In this document: piece by piece, positions 32,412 through 40,632 of the stretch
How the letters are laid out: every line of letters begins with the position of its first letter
Position numbering within the stretch: position 1 is the stretch's first letter
Source of the DNA: JBFMFH01 sp040752275
GTDB taxonomy: Bacteria; Acidobacteriota; Vicinamibacteria; Vicinamibacterales; JAKQTR01
Assembly: GCA_040752275.1 (NCBI GenBank)
Contig: JBFMFH010000020.1
Location: forward strand, 1 to 54,493
Direction of reading: 5' to 3'
Length of the DNA: 54,493 nt
Made by a program: the position numbers and the translations under genes
Notes under the pieces: model-generated
Seen by the model: the letters and a program-made list of their open reading frames with translations, nothing else
Told to the model about the DNA's origin: nothing
The model's database searches: none

Positions 32412-35400
32412 ATGGTCAGGGAAGGTCGGGTAAGACGAGGGTGGCTCGTCGGTGCCGCCGCAGTGATCGCGCTGCTGGTGGTGACTCCGCCCATTGTGCA
32501 GGCGCAAACGGAAACCGGCCGGGTGGCCGGTACCGTGACTGACGCGAGCGGAGGCGTCCTGCCAGGCGTGACCGTCACGCTCATGTCGACGGCCACGCGT
32601 GCCATGCGAACGTCGGTGACCGACGCGGCCGGGCGCTACACGTTCTCGAACGTCCTCCCCGGGGAGTACGAGCTCATCGTCGAGCTGGTGGGCTTTGCCA
32701 CGCGTCGCTCCCGCGTGGGACTCGCCGTCGGCGGATCGGTCGAACTGACCGCGAAGCTGGACATCGCGGCCCAGACCGAGACGATCAACGTCGTGGCGGA
32801 GACACCGGTGGTCAATACCGTCAACTCGGAGGTGTCTACTGTCGTCGGCCAGGCGCTGGTTCGCGAGCTGCCGAGCATCACGCGCAACATCTACGACTTC
32901 GTTGCCGTGTCGGGCAATGTCTCGACCGACGATCCGAGCGGCGTGAATGGCCGCGGAGCCGGCGGGTACGTCCTGAACGGCCTGCGTGCGGCCTCGACGA
33001 ACGTCCTGCTCGACGGCTCGGCGAACAACGACGAGTTCCGGGCGTCAATCGGGATGCAGGTGCCGTTGGATTCGGTCCAGGAATTCTCGGTGGTGACCGC
33101 CAACTTCTCGGCGCAGTACGGCCGGGCTGCCGGCGGCGTCGTCAACGTGGTGACCAAATCGGGGACCAACACCCTCAGTGGATCCGCCTACTCGTTCTTC
33201 CGGAACGAGAAGCTCGCCTCGAACCTCTTCGACAACGAGGAGCGGGGTGTCGAGAAGGATCCGTTCGACCGCAGTCAGAACGGCGTGTCGATCGGAGGTC
33301 CCATCAGGCGCGACCGGATCCACTTCTTCGGGAGCGCGGAGTACATCCGCGTCCGCAGCAACGCGACAGACGTGGCCCTGGTCCCGACGCCGCAGTTCCT
33401 GGCGATGACCTCGCCCGTGACGCAGGCGTTCTTCAACGACTACCGCGCGTTTCCCATCAACGGGTCGATCGTGACGGCCGGGGAGATCGCGGGCGTGCGG
33501 CCTGGCGGACCGTTCTCGCAGATTCCGGCGAACACACCAGTATTCGGCCAGGTGATTCAGCAGTTCCCGAGTGACGCCGGAGCGGGCCTGCCGGTGAACG
33601 AGTACCAGGCGGTGGGGCGTGTCGACTGGTCGCTCGGCAACAACTCGAGCGTCTACGTGCGCTACGCCGTGCAGAACCAGGACTTCCTTGCCGGCACCAA
33701 CGCAAACAGCGCGTACGAGGGGTTCAACACCGGGACGAAGAACGACAACCAGAACATCCTCGGGTCCTACACGCGAGTGTGGTCGAACACGTTCACGACC
33801 CAGACCAAGTTCGTGTACAACCGGCTGAAGAACGACCAGCCGCTCAACGGGGCGCCGACCCCTACGCTCTACCTGCGGGCGTCGCGCACCAGCATCGGTG
33901 GCATCAAGGTGTCCCTGCCGGGCTACCTGCCCTACAACCCGGGCAGTGCGATTCCCTTCGGGGGGCCGCAGAAGCTGGCGCAGTTCTACCAGGACGGCAC
34001 GGCGATCTCGGGCAGCCACGAGCTGCGCTTCGGCGGGTCCTTCGTCCGGATCATGGACGATCGCACGTTTGGCGCGTTCATGAACCCGGTGCAGACGCTC
34101 GGCGGATCGCTCGGTGAGGCGCTCGACAACCTTATGCTGGGCCGCCTGCTGCAGTTCCAGACGGCCATCGATCCGCAGGGCCGCTTCCCCGGCGAGACGG
34201 TGCCGCTGCCGGTGGAGCAACCGGATTTCACGCGCCACAACCGCTACAACGAGTGGGCGCTCTACGTCAGCGACACCTGGCGGCCTCGCAACCGCCTCAC
34301 GCTGAATCTCGGCCTGCGCTACGAGTACTACGGCGTCCAGCACAACACGGACCCGTCGCTCGACTCCAACTACTACTTCGGGACGGGCAACCAGTTCGAG
34401 CGGATCCGCACCGGCCAGATGATGGTGGCGCCGGAGAGCCCGGTTGGTGCCCTCTGGAAGACCGACAAGAACAACTTCGCGCCGCGCCTGGGCGTGGCGT
34501 GGGACCTGTTCGGGGACGGCCGCACCAGCGTCCGGGGCGGCTACGGGATGGGCTACGAACGCAACTTCGGCAACGTAACGTTCAACGTCATCCAGAATCC
34601 CCCGGGCTACGCGGTGGTATCACTGCTGGCCCCCAACGATGTGCCCGTGCTCCCGATCTTCAGGTCGGTCCAGGGTCCGCTCGGTGGGACCGGTACGGCG
34701 CGCATCCCGAGCATCAGCACCCGCAACGTCGATCCGGACATCGTCAACGCCTACGCGCACTTCTGGAGTGCCGCCTTCCAGCACGAGCTCTGGAAGCGGG
34801 CGACGCTGTCACTCGAGTACGTGGGCTCGGCCGGAGAATCGCTCTACACGCTGTCGAACGTGAACCGCTCGGGCACGGGTGCCTACTACCTGGGTGATGC
34901 CAACCCGAACGCGCGGCTGCGCACGACGCAGTACACCAACATGAACACCCGCTCCAACGGCGGGCGGTCGCGCTATCACGGCATCATCGCGGGGGTCAGC
35001 TTCTCGCGGTTGGCCGACATGGGCCTCGACCTCAGCGGGCGCTACACCTACGGCCGGGCCCAGGACAACCTGAGCTCGACCTTCAGCGAGTCGTTCAACA
35101 ACCTCAACCTCGGGCTCCTCGATCCCTTCGATCCGGATCTCGACTGGGGCTGGGCCGACTACGACGTGCGGCATCGCGTCGCGATCTCGGGCGTCTACGA
35201 GCTGCCCTTCTTCAAGAACGCCGAGGGTTGGACGAGAACGCTCGGCGGCGGCTGGCAGGCGGCGTGGATCTTCACGGCGCAGACTGGTGCGCCCTTCACG
35301 ATCTTCGATTGCAGCAACGCGGTGACCACCTGCGCGCGCATGGCCCAGGTGGCCGACATCAACGCCTACACCCGGACGGCCACCGGCAGTCCGAACCAGT

Positions 35401-35780
35401 ACGTCTACCTGGATCTGGCGAATCAGGCAACGGGCATCGGCAGCATCGTGAACACGCTGACGGGCTCGAACGAGGTGCCGCCCGAAGGCGGGTATCCGTC
35501 CACCATGACGGAGCGGAACGCATTCCGCCGGCCGGGCCGGTGGATGCTCGATGCCTCGTTCGTCAAGCGGTTCCGCTTCGGCGCACGGACCGCCGCGAGC
35601 CTGCGGGTCGAGGTGTACAACATCCTGAACCGCGCGAACTGGTACGTCGTCGACGACGCGGCTGACATCTCCGGCGCCACCGAGATCCTGGCGGTGCGCG
35701 GCTACACTGGCGCGTCCGGGTACGGGCGTCCCGGCGACGGCCAGCGCCGCGTTCAGATCGGCTTCCGGTTCGAGTTCTGA
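32412..35780 (+). CDS. Oar-like TonB-dependent receptor with carboxypeptidase-regulatory domain
   Basis: A 1122-residue outer-membrane protein: signal peptide (1-30, ending VQAQ), a CarboxypepD_reg/Ig-like domain (about 34-120; GRVAGTVTDASGGVLPGVTVT and DAAGRYTFSNVLPGEY), a plug domain (about 130-250; ending AAGGVVNVVTKSGTN) and a beta-barrel finishing with Phe (IGFRFEF). Such receptors are abundant in Acidobacteriota and import oligosaccharides, peptides or other large ligands using TonB energy. AGGAGG lies 6 nt before the second ATG at 32412; an ATG at 32409 is too close to it. It is monocistronic with a hairpin terminator after it; no partner lipoprotein is adjacent, so the ligand is unknown. 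Confidence 0.92.
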   Translation: MVREGRVRRGWLVGAAAVIALLVVTPPIVQAQTETGRVAGTVTDASGGVLPGVTVTLMSTATRAMRTSVTDAAGRYTFSNVLPGEYELIVELVGFATRRSRVGLAVGGSVELTAKLDIAAQTETINVVAETPVVNTVNSEVSTVVGQALVRELPSITRNIYDFVAVSGNVSTDDPSGVNGRGAGGYVLNGLRAASTNVLLDGSANNDEFRASIGMQVPLDSVQEFSVVTANFSAQYGRAAGGVVNVVTKSGTNTLSGSAYSFFRNEKLASNLFDNEERGVEKDPFDRSQNGVSIGGPIRRDRIHFFGSAEYIRVRSNATDVALVPTPQFLAMTSPVTQAFFNDYRAFPINGSIVTAGEIAGVRPGGPFSQIPANTPVFGQVIQQFPSDAGAGLPVNEYQAVGRVDWSLGNNSSVYVRYAVQNQDFLAGTNANSAYEGFNTGTKNDNQNILGSYTRVWSNTFTTQTKFVYNRLKNDQPLNGAPTPTLYLRASRTSIGGIKVSLPGYLPYNPGSAIPFGGPQKLAQFYQDGTAISGSHELRFGGSFVRIMDDRTFGAFMNPVQTLGGSLGEALDNLMLGRLLQFQTAIDPQGRFPGETVPLPVEQPDFTRHNRYNEWALYVSDTWRPRNRLTLNLGLRYEYYGVQHNTDPSLDSNYYFGTGNQFERIRTGQMMVAPESPVGALWKTDKNNFAPRLGVAWDLFGDGRTSVRGGYGMGYERNFGNVTFNVIQNPPGYAVVSLLAPNDVPVLPIFRSVQGPLGGTGTARIPSISTRNVDPDIVNAYAHFWSAAFQHELWKRATLSLEYVGSAGESLYTLSNVNRSGTGAYYLGDANPNARLRTTQYTNMNTRSNGGRSRYHGIIAGVSFSRLADMGLDLSGRYTYGRAQDNLSSTFSESFNNLNLGLLDPFDPDLDWGWADYDVRHRVAISGVYELPFFKNAEGWTRTLGGGWQAAWIFTAQTGAPFTIFDCSNAVTTCARMAQVADINAYTRTATGSPNQYVYLDLANQATGIGSIVNTLTGSNEVPPEGGYPSTMTERNAFRRPGRWMLDASFVKRFRFGARTAASLRVEVYNILNRANWYVVDDAADISGATEILAVRGYTGASGYGRPGDGQRRVQIGFRFEF

Positions 35781-35787
35781 TCCCTGA

Positions 35788-35847
35788 GCCGGGCGTGCGC
35801 CCGGCGCACGTGGCCCATGACGGGGAGCCCACGTGGGGGCTCCCCGT
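35788..35847 (+). terminator. Double hairpin after the TonB receptor gene
   Basis: GCCGGGCG-TG-CGCCCGGC (35788-35805) is followed by an 11-bp-arm hairpin, ACGGGGAGCCC-N6-GGGCTCCCCGT (35820-35847). Only a weak T-rich stretch follows, so intrinsic termination is plausible but unproven. A third hairpin, GAGGCGCC-N6-GGCGCCTC, lies at 35886-35907. Confidence 0.6.
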
Positions 35848-35938
35848 TCGTGTACCAGGGCATCCGCGACGGATCGGCTCGCGCCGAGGCGCCGGTCGAG
35901 GCGCCTCAGGTAAGGGGCAAGGCTGCTGTCAAGCAGGC

Positions 35939-35977
35939 TTGACTGACACATTCAATCAGGCCTAAACTACACTAGTG
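35939..35977 (+). promoter_or_regulatory. Promoter and palindrome at the XRE gene start
   Basis: TTGACT (35939-35944) is followed by an 18-nt spacer and TAAACT (35963-35968), only 6 nt before the GTG start, predicting a leaderless mRNA. The 8-bp palindrome CACTAGTG (35970-35977) covers the start codon, and AATCA/TGATT arms (35954-35958, 35976-35980) flank the -10. An XRE autoregulatory operator is likely here. Confidence 0.55.
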
Positions 35978-36448
35978 ATTAATGTTAGAACGCTTGAGTC
36001 GTTCAGGAAGGCGCGTGGCTGGTCGCAGGCCGAGCTCGCGCGCCGTGCCGGTGTTAGTCGCCAAGCTGTGGGCCAGTGGTTTCGCAGGGATGAAGCCAAC
36101 CTCCACAGCCGGCACCTGATCCGGCTGAGCCAAACGCTCGGCGTTCCAGTGGAGCACCTGACGGGGCCACTTCCGTGCCTTCATGGGGCGGCGCACGCAC
36201 AGATGCGGGCCACGTTGCTCTGGGACCGCCTGTTCCCGGATCTGGACGATCTCGCGCTGGCCTTGCGCGCGGGGGATCCGCGGGCCCTGGGACGGCTTGT
36301 CGAGGTCCACGGCCTCTTTGCGGCAGAAGCGGCCCTGGGGCCACGGGTGTGGAGCGAGTTCCCGACCTACAAGCGCTACGTCCATCCAGTGCGCCGCACT
36401 GAACTCGAGGTGTTATGGGCCTGGCACGAAGGCCGGACAGCCGCCTAG
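35975..36448 (+). CDS. XRE-family HTH regulator, putative antitoxin
   Basis: A 157-residue protein. Residues 4-60 are a Cro/C1-type helix-turn-helix (FRKARGWSQAELARRAGVSR then a VEHLTG end). The C-terminal 90 residues are helical with an acidic LDDLALAL stretch and no family I recognise. The GTG at 35975 fits the predicted transcription start. Its 3' end overlaps the nucleotidyltransferase gene by 34 nt, the tight coupling typical of toxin-antitoxin pairs. The known AbiE antitoxin (AbiEi) has a different winged-helix domain, so this would be a variant pair. Antitoxin role inferred from neighbour and overlap. Confidence 0.75.
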   Translation: MINVRTLESFRKARGWSQAELARRAGVSRQAVGQWFRRDEANLHSRHLIRLSQTLGVPVEHLTGPLPCLHGAAHAQMRATLLWDRLFPDLDDLALALRAGDPRALGRLVEVHGLFAAEAALGPRVWSEFPTYKRYVHPVRRTELEVLWAWHEGRTAA

Positions 36449-37155
36449 CGACTGAGATCCTGCCGCCTCCGTTGTACCGTGCGCTGACACACGTCTTCTC
36501 GCACGGCGCCGACGGGGTCATGCTCGTCGGTGGAACGGCGCTGGCCGGGTACTATGCCGGGCACAGGCGTTCCGATGACCTGGACCTCTTCACCGACAGC
36601 ATGCCCGCGCACAGGGCGGTCGTCCTCGCGGCCAGGTCTCTCGAAGAACTCGGGTGCACACGGGTGGCTGAGCGGACGTCGGCGCACTTCTACCACGCGA
36701 CATGCGAGCTGGACGGGCACGACTTCACGGTGCAAGTGGTGCTGGACTCGAACCTGTTTGCCGTTGGGTCCGGAGCCAGCGCCGGCGACGGGGTCGTGGT
36801 GGCTGATCTCGAGACGCTCCTGAAGATGAAGGCCGCGACACTCGTCAGTCGCGCGAGCGAGAAGGACCTGTACGACCTCGCCTGGCTCTTCGCCCACGCC
36901 CGGCGGCTCGACATCCCGGCGTTGATTGCCATGGGCGGGGAGGTCGATGGCGGAATGAACGGCGAAGCCGTGCTGATCGGTCTCGTCGGGACCGAAATGC
37001 GGGAGGCGGCCTGCCGATTCTCTCTGACCGAGAGTCCCGCCGCCGTGCTGGCCAGGGTCACGCGTGTCCGGGCCGGACTCATCCGTGGTCTCGAGCGGTA
37101 CCTACGCGGCCAGCCGGCGCCGCCGATAGCCGCGCTCATCCAGAAGCTCAGTTAG
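36415..37155 (+). CDS. AbiEii/AbiGii-like nucleotidyltransferase, putative toxin
   Basis: A 246-residue protein of the AbiEii (DUF1814) nucleotidyltransferase family. The catalytic GG39-40 and D55-L-D57 lie in VGGTALAGYYAGHRRSDDLDLF. The later motifs include LLKMKAATLVSR and EKDLYDLAWL, with the Lys and Asp typical of the family. Relatives act as type IV-like toxins that modify tRNA or other nucleotides and in some cases block phage. It overlaps the XRE gene by 34 nt with no separate ribosome site, so expression is coupled. All key residues look intact. Phage defence or plasmid-type stabilisation are both possible. Confidence 0.8.
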   Translation: MGLARRPDSRLATEILPPPLYRALTHVFSHGADGVMLVGGTALAGYYAGHRRSDDLDLFTDSMPAHRAVVLAARSLEELGCTRVAERTSAHFYHATCELDGHDFTVQVVLDSNLFAVGSGASAGDGVVVADLETLLKMKAATLVSRASEKDLYDLAWLFAHARRLDIPALIAMGGEVDGGMNGEAVLIGLVGTEMREAACRFSLTESPAAVLARVTRVRAGLIRGLERYLRGQPAPPIAALIQKLS

Positions 37156-37215
37156 CATCCCCGCCTGCCTCGAGGGAGCCGCGCCCTTCGACCCCTCGAC
37201 TACCTCGGGGTCGGG

Positions 37216-37240
37216 AATCCCGAATCCCGGATGGTATAGT
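37216..37240 (+). promoter_or_regulatory. Heptamer repeat and extended -10 promoter
   Basis: Two AATCCCG copies (37216-37229) are followed by TGgTATAGT (37232-37240), an extended -10. A leader of about 14 nt carrying GGAGAG then leads to the GTG at 37261. No clear -35 is seen, as expected for extended -10 promoters. Confidence 0.5.
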
Positions 37241-37260
37241 TCCTCCGGAGAGCGCCCACC

Positions 37261-39651
37261 GTGCCCGATCCGCTTCGGCCCCCACCAAGCCGACTCGACG
37301 ACTTCCACGTCGGCAGCTGGCTGGCCGAGCCCGCCCTCAACCGCCTGACGTCCGGCGAGACCTCCATTCGCATTCGACCGCAACTGATGGACGTGCTGGT
37401 GTGCCTCGCCAGGCACCAGGGCCACGTCGTCCTCAAGGACGAACTGCTGGCCGAGGTCTGGCCCGACCGCGTGATCACGGAGTCCGGGATGGTGCGCTGC
37501 ATTGCCGAGCTGCGGCAGCTTCTGGGCGACGACTCCCGCGAGCCTTCCTACATCGAGACGATCGCGAAACGCGGCTATCGCCTCGTCGCGCAGGTCCGGT
37601 GGATCGCTCCGCCCGATCCGGCGGCGGATGCCACGGAGAGCGCGGGCACACGCGCTGATGCCGTGCCTGCGCCGCTGGCGTCCGGGGCCCAGAAGGTGGC
37701 GAGCCCGCCGCCGCATCCTGGTGCCCTCGTCCGGCGGATCCGGTCGTGGTGGTGGGTTGTTGCCGCCGGTTTCGTCGTCGTGTTGGCCGGCGTGGCGACG
37801 GTTCTGATCCTCGGCCGTGATCCCCGGCCCGCGCTGACGGAGCGGGACACTGTCGTGCTGGCCTTCGAGAACACGACCGGCGACCCCGTGTTCGATGACA
37901 CCTTGCCGCTGGCCCTCGCCATCCAGCTCGCGCAGTCGCCGTTCCTCCGGATCCTGCCCGACGAACAGGTGCAGCAGACACTGGCCTTGATGCAGCGGCC
38001 GGCGGATACGGCCTTGTCCCGAGCCATCGGCGCGGAACTCTGCGAGCGGGCCGGGGCCACGGCGCTCATCGTGTCGTCGATCGCCCCGTTGGGCCGCCAC
38101 TACGCCATCGGTCTGGAGGCGGTCGGTTGCGCCAATGGATCGGTGCTGGGCCGGCAGCAGGTCGAAGTGACCGGCAAGGACGCGGTGTTGCGCGGTGTGG
38201 GGCGGATTGCGAGTGCGCTGCGCCGCCAGCTCGGCGAATCGCGGGCGTCGATCCAGTCCTACGATGTGCCGATCACCGAGGCGACCACGGCGTCTCTTGA
38301 TGCGCTCAGATCAGTACGCCGCGGCGACGCGGCCCGCGATCGGGGCCAGGTGGAGGAGGCTCTGCGCTTCTACCGCGAGGCGATCACGCTCGATCCGAAC
38401 TTCGCGCTTGCTCATGCGCGGCTCGGTGGGTTGGCGATCGGCCAGCACTACGAACAGGAAGGGATCGCCCACATCGCCCGCGCCTACGAACTCCGCGATC
38501 GCGTGACGCTGCCGGAGCGCCTCGAGATCGACCTCATCTATGTGTCCGTGATGAGCGGGGATCAGGTCAAGATTCTGGAAACCCTCGAGGCGATGAGGCA
38601 GGCGTACCCCCGGCGGCTGTCGGCGCGCCGCCGGCTGGCCACGCTCTACCAGAACACGGGACGCTTCGAGGAGGGGCTCGCCGAGGCGCTCGAAGCCGTC
38701 ACACTCGAGCCCGGGAGCGCACTCGCACACCAGGCGGTCGCGCGCGCCTACGAAACCTTGAACCGCTACGACGAGGCCCGGCGGGTCGCCGACGCCGCGA
38801 TTGCCCGCGGCCTCGACAGCCCGGTCCTGCACGTCACCCTGTTGCACATCGGGTTCATCACCGCCGATGCGGAGCTCGTGGCGCGAGAGCGCGCGTGGGC
38901 AGCGACCCACACCGCGGCGACGCCCGTCTTCCTGGAAGCGGAAGCCGAAGAGGCCCTGTGGCGAGGCCGTCTGCGCGAGTCGCTCGAGTATCTCGATCGT
39001 TACCAGGCGCTGGCCCGGGAGCGGAACGCCGAGCACCGCTGGATCGTGCTCGAACTACGAAAGGCGCGCTACGAAGCCATCTGCGGCTTTGCCGCCCGCG
39101 CCCGCGCCAGGGTGGCCGCCCAGCTCGCTCGCGGCGAGATCGGCAACGATCTCGTGGTCGACGCCCTCAAGGTCGCCGTGTCCGCCGGAGACCTGGACAC
39201 GGTCGCGCAGATCCTCGACCGACTCGATCAGGACCACTGGCCCCGGACCGAGGAGCCGTTTGCCGGCTTCGTCCGCTCCTACCGCGCCGCCCTCGAGACC
39301 GGCCGCGGGTGGCCGGAGCGGGCCCTGGAACTGCTGCGTCCGATTCAGCCCTTCGAACTGGGCCTGTCCTACGGGCTGATCCCCCTGCACGAGCGGGCGG
39401 TTGCGCACCTCGCCGCCGGTGACTGGCAGCAGGCGCGCGACGCATTCCAGAAGATGCTCGACAACGCCGGCGTGTTCCCCGGCCAGAAGCTGCTGCCGCT
39501 GGCACAACTCGGCCTCGCCCGGGCGTTCGCCGCCGGCAGCCGGACGGCAGAGAGCCGCCGGGCCTACGAGCAGTTCTTCGACTTGTGGAAGGAGGCCGAT
39601 CCGGACCTGCCGCTCCTCGCTCAGGCCCGCCGCGAGTACCAAGGCCCGTAA
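37261..39651 (+). CDS. Winged-helix (CadC-like), one-TM, TPR regulator (1)
   Basis: A 796-residue membrane-anchored regulator. An OmpR/PhoB-type winged helix spans residues 15-105 (RPQLMDVLVCLARHQG... and IETIAKRGYRLVA). A proline-rich linker and one transmembrane helix (about 161-182) follow, then a FlgO-like/TolB-N-like segment and TPR repeats (about 350-780; EEALRFYREAITLDPNFALAHARLG). Such proteins sense periplasmic signals and bind DNA directly. The GTG start follows GGAGAG. It is a paralogue of the convergent gene at 40456-42930, with a small secreted HExxH protein between them. No phosphoacceptor domain is present. Confidence 0.88.
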   Translation: MPDPLRPPPSRLDDFHVGSWLAEPALNRLTSGETSIRIRPQLMDVLVCLARHQGHVVLKDELLAEVWPDRVITESGMVRCIAELRQLLGDDSREPSYIETIAKRGYRLVAQVRWIAPPDPAADATESAGTRADAVPAPLASGAQKVASPPPHPGALVRRIRSWWWVVAAGFVVVLAGVATVLILGRDPRPALTERDTVVLAFENTTGDPVFDDTLPLALAIQLAQSPFLRILPDEQVQQTLALMQRPADTALSRAIGAELCERAGATALIVSSIAPLGRHYAIGLEAVGCANGSVLGRQQVEVTGKDAVLRGVGRIASALRRQLGESRASIQSYDVPITEATTASLDALRSVRRGDAARDRGQVEEALRFYREAITLDPNFALAHARLGGLAIGQHYEQEGIAHIARAYELRDRVTLPERLEIDLIYVSVMSGDQVKILETLEAMRQAYPRRLSARRRLATLYQNTGRFEEGLAEALEAVTLEPGSALAHQAVARAYETLNRYDEARRVADAAIARGLDSPVLHVTLLHIGFITADAELVARERAWAATHTAATPVFLEAEAEEALWRGRLRESLEYLDRYQALARERNAEHRWIVLELRKARYEAICGFAARARARVAAQLARGEIGNDLVVDALKVAVSAGDLDTVAQILDRLDQDHWPRTEEPFAGFVRSYRAALETGRGWPERALELLRPIQPFELGLSYGLIPLHERAVAHLAAGDWQQARDAFQKMLDNAGVFPGQKLLPLAQLGLARAFAAGSRTAESRRAYEQFFDLWKEADPDLPLLAQARREYQGP

Positions 39652-39763
39652 GGCGTCCTCTTCGTTCCGGCGTTCCTCGACAACCGGGTGATAGCGCTCC
39701 GATCCCGCGGGAGCTCGCCAGCGGCTCATTCGCGATCCATTCCCGGTTTCAGTGGCGCCGCAA

Positions 39764-39789
39764 TCGAAGCGGCCGCGCGGCCGATTCGA
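39764..39789. repeat. 26-bp imperfect palindrome in the gap after the first TPR regulator
   Basis: TCGAA-g-CGGCCGC / GCGGCCG-a-TTCGA pairs at 12 of 13 positions, with a perfect 14-bp GC core. It sits in the 228-bp gap between the regulator and the HExxH gene. It may be a terminator without a T tract or a regulator binding site. Confidence 0.6.
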
Positions 39790-39879
39790 AGACGACGCGA
39801 TCAACTTCCTGCGCCGCCGTCCGTCAACCCTGACAGCAGGCCGGAATCACTTGAGAGCCCGGCGGGCAGGGAGGCGGCG

Positions 39880-40632
39880 ATGCGACAATCACTGGGTGCG
39901 CTGACGTGCCTCGCGGTATGGCTGTTGCCGGTGGCACCCGCCAGGGCCGGCCATCCCGAGCCGCACGTCCGCGCCCTCGACTCCTGCGCGGCATCGATCA
40001 TGGCGGAGGGCCTCGAACGCTCGGAGACGATCCGTGCGCTCGGGGACCGGCTGGCACAGAGCGACGTCGTGGCCTACGTAAGATGCGAATGGGCCCAGGC
40101 GGATCGCCCGTCAGGATCGCTGGTGTGGGTGAGCCGCACGCCGACGCTCCGATACGTGCTGCTGAGGCTGTCACACACAGAAGCACCCCGGCGCCGCGTG
40201 GAAATGCTCGGGCACGAAATGCAGCATGCCGTGGAAGTCGCCGAGGCGCCGTGGGTGCAAGACGAGGCGGACCTGCTCAGGCTGTTCGCACGGATTGGTC
40301 ACCAGACGTCTCCGCACCTGACCTTCGAGACCCAGGCGGCGCGGGAGAAGGAGATCGCGGTGCACCGCGAACTGGCGTCGCCGCCGCCGCCGGCACTGCC
40401 GGCTGGGTGGGTGCTGGCCGATGCGAGCCGACCCGCATCGACGATCGGCCCTGTGTCAACGGCGTCTGAGGGCGGCAGCCTCGCGCCGGGCGGCGGCGAG
40501 CAGCGCGAGCTCCGCATCGGCGTCCTTCCACAGGTCCAGGAGCGCCTGATAGCCCTGCAGGCTCCTCACCGCCTCCCCCGACGCCGCGAGCGCGCGGGCC
40601 TGCCCAAGCAGGGCCAAGGGATAGAAGACTGA
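39880..40632 (+). CDS. Small secreted HExxH-motif protein
   Basis: A 250-residue exported protein, family not recognised. It has a signal peptide (1-24, ending ARAG). The HEMQH motif (GHEMQHAVEV) is the zinc-binding pattern of metallopeptidases. Two cysteines (near residues 34 and 68) could form a disulfide. A third zinc ligand is not obvious; an E-K-E-I-A-V-H-R-E segment lies about 50 residues later. The start follows GGGAGG. The last 58 or so codons run antisense through the convergent regulator gene (177-bp overlap) and look Arg/Pro-rich, so the ancestral protein probably ended near 40460 and lost its stop. A peptidase or sensor-ligand role is speculative. Confidence 0.65.
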   Translation: MRQSLGALTCLAVWLLPVAPARAGHPEPHVRALDSCAASIMAEGLERSETIRALGDRLAQSDVVAYVRCEWAQADRPSGSLVWVSRTPTLRYVLLRLSHTEAPRRRVEMLGHEMQHAVEVAEAPWVQDEADLLRLFARIGHQTSPHLTFETQAAREKEIAVHRELASPPPPALPAGWVLADASRPASTIGPVSTASEGGSLAPGGGEQRELRIGVLPQVQERLIALQAPHRLPRRRERAGLPKQGQGIED

